16,274 nt of DNA from Goniomonas avonlea (taxonomy: Eukaryota > Cryptophyceae > Goniomonadida > Goniomonadaceae), in assembly GCA_003573635.1 (NCBI GenBank), contig QUTJ01031735.1, forward strand, positions 1 through 16,274, in the 5' to 3' direction. The notes beneath the pieces were generated by a model that was not told the origin of the DNA, made no database searches, and saw only the letters and a program-made list of their open reading frames with translations. Both the position numbers and the translations under genes were made by a program. This document shows, one piece after another, positions 9,101 to 15,100 of the stretch (positions are counted from its first letter, which is position 1; every line of letters begins with the position of its first letter).

Positions 9101-12100
9101 GGAGGGGGAAGGAGGTGAGCTGGAGGGGGGGGGCGATTGGGATGGGAGGGCAACAGCAGGTGTAGCGGGGGAACAGGGCGATGAGGAAGAGAAGGGAAGG
9201 GGCAATGGGAGCGATGGGGACGAAGAAAGGGAAGGTACAGGGGACGAGTGCAAAGGGAGAGCGGGCGGGCGGGAGAGAGGGAACTTACAGGACGATGCCC
9301 GGGACAACAAAATCGCCGAAGATAAGCCGTCGGGCTGATACGACAATCGCTGTGGAGGCATTGATGCCGTTGTTGTACCGATCAGCAACGCGAACACCGA
9401 AGGTGACTGGGACACCGGCGGTGCCTACTTCGGGCACGGCAAACGCGGACGAGAGTGCTTGGACTGGCTCGGCCGGGGTGACTTGAACCGTGAAGGGGCT
9501 GCCTCGTGCTGGAGTGGCGACGAACACTCCGTTGGTGATGGTGAGGAGAGAGAGCGCGAGCTTATAACCACCCGACCCAGTCAGGAGCAGCGACGCCCAG
9601 CCCGTGCCGTCTGCGGCGGTGGCGACTGGCAGCGTCACAACGGCACCGGAGGGCGCGGTGATACTCGACGAGAAAAACTGGTCGGTCCCAACGGCCATGT
9701 CCTGACCCGCGGCTGCAGGCATGTTTCCGTAGACATCCATGGCAGCGAAGTGGAAGGTGGCGTTGGTGCCTGCCACGGTGCGCGTGTCCGACGTGGGCAT
9801 GAGCTTGGTCGACGTGGGCGACGAGCTCGCTGGAGCAACGCGCAGCGCGAACGGAGAGCCACGCACCAAGGTCGACTCCGGAGCCACACCCAGCAGCGAG
9901 ACCACGAGCCCGTAGTCGCCCGCGCGCGTTATCTGGACGGAGCAGGACACCGAATCCGACCCAACGGTGCTGAAGCACACCCCGACTGTCCGTGGGCTCT
10001 CGAGCACAATGCCCGCTGGTGCAGCGCGGCGAGAGGCCGTCACGTTGAAATTGTCAGTGCCCTGGGTGCGGGGGGCAGAGAAGGAATCGCGGCGAAGAAC
10101 CCTGAAAGTGCCTGAAACGCCAGCAGTGGCGAGACGCAGGCCGTCGCCGTCCACGATACAGGCGGGTCCGTGAGACGGGCCTGGGACGACTGTGAGCGTG
10201 ACGCTGTGCGCTGGATCAGGGTGCTGTCCCATCCACGCCGACACAGTGTAGACCCCAGCGAGGACGGTGGACACGGCGACACTGTAGGCGCCGCCGCCGT
10301 CGTCCTTGGCCAGCGCCGGCATGACCGCCGGGCCTTCGATACGGATGCGGAACACATCTCCGCCCGAAGTCCGCTTGTTTCCAAACGCATCGGTGGAGCG
10401 CAGGATTAGGACGACCGAGGCTCCAGTAATGTAGGAGGCCGCGGGCGGGTCGAACCGAGCAGCTGTGGGACTGGACGGAGCTGGTGTGGCAGCGACTGTC
10501 ATGGGAGAGCCGGCCACCGACTCACCAAAGTCCGATGCGACAAGTATTTGCACCTTGTACTTGCCGGCGACCGTGACGAGCATGCCGTACTCCAGCGCAG
10601 TGCTCTGCGCGAGCAGGGGCAGCGGGCCCCCCGTCGAGGACTCCTCGTGCTGGTAGCTGGCGAAGAAGCTCGCGTCCACACGGGCGGGCAGCGACGTCAG
10701 CACGTTAAGGTAGGCGTCGCGAATGGTCAGCCTGACGCGCAATGTCTGGCCTGACACGAGGAGCGTTGAGTTAGCCGAGGCAAGCGCTCGAGTCGCTAGC
10801 ATGGCGGCTGGTGTGCAGTGGACCAGGAGCGGGCTGCCAGCCACGTGGCCACCGAGGGTCAAGACGCTGAGACGGTAGGAACCTGCCACAGTCAACGTCA
10901 GCCGAACGGCGAAGTGGCCCTCGGCGTTGTTGAGAGGCGACACCACGAGAGGGATCACAAGAGCAGCTGCCACCGCCGGCGCCGTCGTGAAGTTACCAAC
11001 GATGGGCCGTTGCAGCATGACCGCGGCCGGGGCGAGTTCGGGCGATGCCAAGAGCGAGGCGCGAACATTGTTTCCGAACTGGTCTCCAGCGCGCACCGGC
11101 AGGCTCGTGTACACGCCGGCGACCAAGCTCACGGTTGAGTTGAGCATCGACGTGTGTGACGCATGCAGTCGGGACGGCCGAGTCACGAGCGCATACGGCC
11201 CTCCTTGAAGGCCGATGGAGGAGAGCGTGATGGCAATCTCGTAGCGGCCGGCCACGGTCAGAGTGTAATTGACAAGAACGCGGGAACCAGTGAGCAGGAC
11301 ACCGGAAGGCGACTGCACTGCGGGAGCCTGTCGAACGCCTCCCTCCGCCCGGAAGATGTCCACGGCGAGGCCGGAGAGCTGCAAGGGACCTTCGCTGACG
11401 GGGGCGGACAGGGAGTCGAGCAGCTGAACCACAAACGACGCCAAAGACCCCGCGGTGGCAGCTGTGAGCCCGTCGCCCCAGGCTTGGCTGCGCAGTGGCG
11501 ACGGGACGCCAGGGGCTCCGCCCACAATCTGCAGTTTGAACGGGCTCGAGGGCGCATGGGCCGACTCCCAGGTCACGGCCCCGTCCAGGACAGCACCGAC
11601 GGCGTTCGGGGTGAGGAAAGTGAGGTCAAACTGACCGAGAGTGGGGCTGGCCTTGATAGTGATGTCTGGCCCCTTGGGGGTTTGGTCGGGGCCTGTGAGT
11701 GTCCCCGCGACTTTGTTGATGTCGCTGGCGGTGGCGGCCGGGTTCCCGAAGGCATCGCGCACGAGGAGCTCCCAGCGCCCGCCGTGGCCGGCGTAAGCAT
11801 CTGCCACCGAGCCCCTGAGCACGAACCTGGCCGGGACCGGAAACGACGGGGAAACGACGAGGTCGAAAGGGGCCCCACGAATGGACGCCAGACTGCTGGA
11901 GATGACCACAGTCATTTTGTAAAGTCCGGCAAAGGTGAGCGAGAGCGTCGATTCCCACTCAGGGAACACCAGCTGGATGGGCGCCTGCTCGAGGGCGGTT
12001 ACCTGGCCGGCGGGACCACCCTCCCCCTTGAAGAGGTGCAGCGACGACGACACCTGGTTCCCAAAGGAATCCATTGCCTCGATCGACAGGGTGATGAGTT

Positions 12101-15100
12101 GCCCGGAGAGCGCCAGCCCAAGTGGCGGCTGCGCAAACAGGCGGCAGTTGGCAGGGTCCGGAGGTCCAGGCACAACGATGATGGAGAACGGGGACTGGCC
12201 GACGTGCACGCCGCTAAGCCGCAGGTTGAGAGTGTACGCACCCGCCCGGGTCAGCGTGTACGTGATCAGCACCTCGTAGACCTCGCGGTAGTCCCACGCA
12301 GGCGGCTGGAGGCCAGGGGCGCCAGTCAGCGACGCATCGAAGGCCAGCCCGTTGTTCGTATCGATGTTGTTGCCGTACTTGTCGCGCAGCGTCAAAATGG
12401 TGGACTGCGCGCCGGCCGTGCCCTTGGTCTGCGAAATGAGGGCTGTCTCGGGGGCCACCAGGCCCGGCAGAATGAGGATTGCAAACGGGGACCTCGCGAT
12501 GTGCTGCGCGCTGTGCCGCACCGCAAGGACGAACTGCCCAGCTGTGGTCACGGAGAACGTTCCACGGGCCGTCCCAGGCTCCAGCAGCGCGAGGCTGCCG
12601 AAGGTCACGCCGCCGCTGTCGAGGTGAGTCATGAAAATGCCGAACTTGGCGAGCTCGGCTGCGTCCGTGATGAAGTACCCAAGGGTGGACCGCGGGAAGA
12701 AGAGGAACGAGCACAGTGCGGCAACACGGCAGACCCGCACTCCTGAAATGATGGCGGCTGTGTTCGGGGGGCTGACCCGCATCGGCGTGTCCTTGGCCAC
12801 AATGTGGAAGATTATGGGCTTGAGCGAGGCCCAGTCGGGGTCGCTTGACGTCGAGTAGAAACCAACTGTGATGTTGACGTCGTCGTCCGGCACCTCGTCG
12901 ACAATGCCCACCACCCTGCACTCGAACGGAGTCGAGAACATCTCTGGCTGGATCACGACAGTCGAGCACGTGAGCGTTGAGTCGCCGGTGTCCGTGCTGT
13001 TCACGAAAAGAGTGACCGGGGAAACTGGCTTGGCCGACAGCGTGATTTGAAAGACGGCCGCGTTGCCCTCGTCGTCCGGGGCTCCCGAGAGGGCGATGTT
13101 GATTTGGGCCTTGTCGTTGTCTTCGTTGATGAGCGAGATCTCAGCGGTCTGGCCCTGATAATTCACGTCGTTGCTCTGCGAAGTCGCACGAACCGTCCAG
13201 ACCACGGGTCCGTCCAAGTTGGTGTCGTCGACCCCCGTGCAGGTTACCTTCTGCGGCAGGCTCCAGGTTGTCGGGCTGAAGAAGAACACTGGCACCACGG
13301 CGCCCTCGGATGGGCTCAGTGACAGCATGTTCACTTCAACGCCGGCTGTTGGCTGAGACAGGAGTCGCATGCTGAAGTACGCGGTGCCGCCGTCTTCTGT
13401 GGTGTTGCCCACAACGTCATAGAGGAGGATCCCGTTCCTGTCGTTGTCCAAGTTGAGCAGAGGGACGAGCTGCGACCGAAGCCCGTCGTACACGGAGTCG
13501 ATGGTCTTGACCGACACCTGGAGGAAATACTCCACATCGCCGTCGCGGATCTCATCATCCTGCCCCATGATCGTGAAATTGACAGAGAGGTTCCAGTTCT
13601 GCTCCGTGAACACATGGGAACCAGACGAAATCAGGACCCCCTCGGTGCTGTCTGTACTCGCGCAAGTAATTGCCACTGGCCCAACCGGCTGCTGATCGAG
13701 CTGAAGGGTCACCGTAGCGTTCCCGCCGGCCTCAGTGGAGTTGGGCATGGGGGACGAGGGAGCCAGAGCCGCAGCCATGAGGTCGTAAGTGAAGGAGTTG
13801 GTCAGTGAGGAGAACCGAGCGTCCATCGAGATCACCAGGGCGTGTCGCCAGAGGAGGCCCCGGGCGGACTTGGACACCACGACCGTGTTGGACACCCACC
13901 GGGTGACCTGGGACAACGAGCTTCCAAGCCTCAGCCGGCCCGAGGTGTCAGCCAGGGAGAAGCCCCCTCCATACGCTGTGACAGCAACCGACCCAGTCGC
14001 AGGGGAGTTTCCAAAGCCAGGAGACCGAACAAGCCAGGGGAGATTGTAGGAAAGCTGCGCATGCGGCCGATCGATCCACCCAGTTTTGTTGAAGAGGGAC
14101 GAGTAATTGGTGCTCGACACAAACATCTGCACCGTTACCGCAAGAGTAGGCGGGCGCTTTGACGACGCAGCCGCGACCTTGGCAAAAATGCTGGAGTCGG
14201 ACTTCCACACGGAGGAGTCGGACGTGGTGTGTTCCGTGCGGACACGGCTCGAGACCTCGTCCGAGAAAAACTGCCGCCCGATCAGTGTGACAGTGAGCGA
14301 GCCAGTGCTCGGGGCGTTGAAGGCCCAAAGGCTGGTGACGCGAGGCCCCTGCTCAAACGTGAAGGGTGTCCGGGCGGTGCGGGCGGTGACGACGGAGATG
14401 ATCGCTCTCACGTGGTGGCGGAGGAGGGCCGGCAGTTTGCACGCAACCGTCGACTCCGACACCCACAGAGAAGACTCGCAGTTGGTGCCGTGCACGTTGG
14501 CCCGGGGTGTGTACTCCTGCTCGCCGAGGTCGTAACCGAGGAGAGTGACAGCCGTGCTCCCCGTGAGCACCACCACCTGCCGGGACACGACCGACGACAA
14601 CGTCGGGCCGTCGTACGTCATCACTTGCGACAGCGTGTGCCCGCCCCGTGCCGTCGTCATTCGCAGCAGCCTATGCGGCCGACTCCCCGACGGGCGTTTC
14701 GATAGCACCGCTGTGTCCGACACCCAAGCGGCTGCTTCACCGGCGGTAAACGCGACACGGGGTCGAAACGTTGCTCGGAACTGGCCAAAGGCGCCGCCAA
14801 GGAGAGTGGCAGTGACGCCGCCGGTGGTGGGCGTGTTGGTCGGCGCCTGGATCCTGGAGGGCTCAGGTGGCACGAAGGAAAATGCTCGTGACCGTGTGCC
14901 GCTGCGGCGCGTGAGAGTGACCGAGAGGCGGTGGAGGGGACCAAGCCCAGAGGGCACCCGCGAGGATATCGATGTGTCAGATGCCCACTCCGTAGCTCTC
15001 TCGACCGTTGGCCCAATGCGAGCTCGCACGGTGTCGCCGGCCACACCCATGCTGGTCCCTACCACGGTGACGCTCACCGCGCCAGTGGTGGGCAGGTTTG

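Noticed and set aside
12640-12740. Transmembrane segment in the hydrophobic stretch after the Calx-beta block
   Set aside because: The run is short and broken by charged and polar residues, and the surrounding sequence fits a degenerate filamin-like unit.
11163-12746. Plus-strand open frame of 527 codons
   Set aside because: Antisense shadow of exon 1 with low-complexity R/G/E composition and no recognisable fold.
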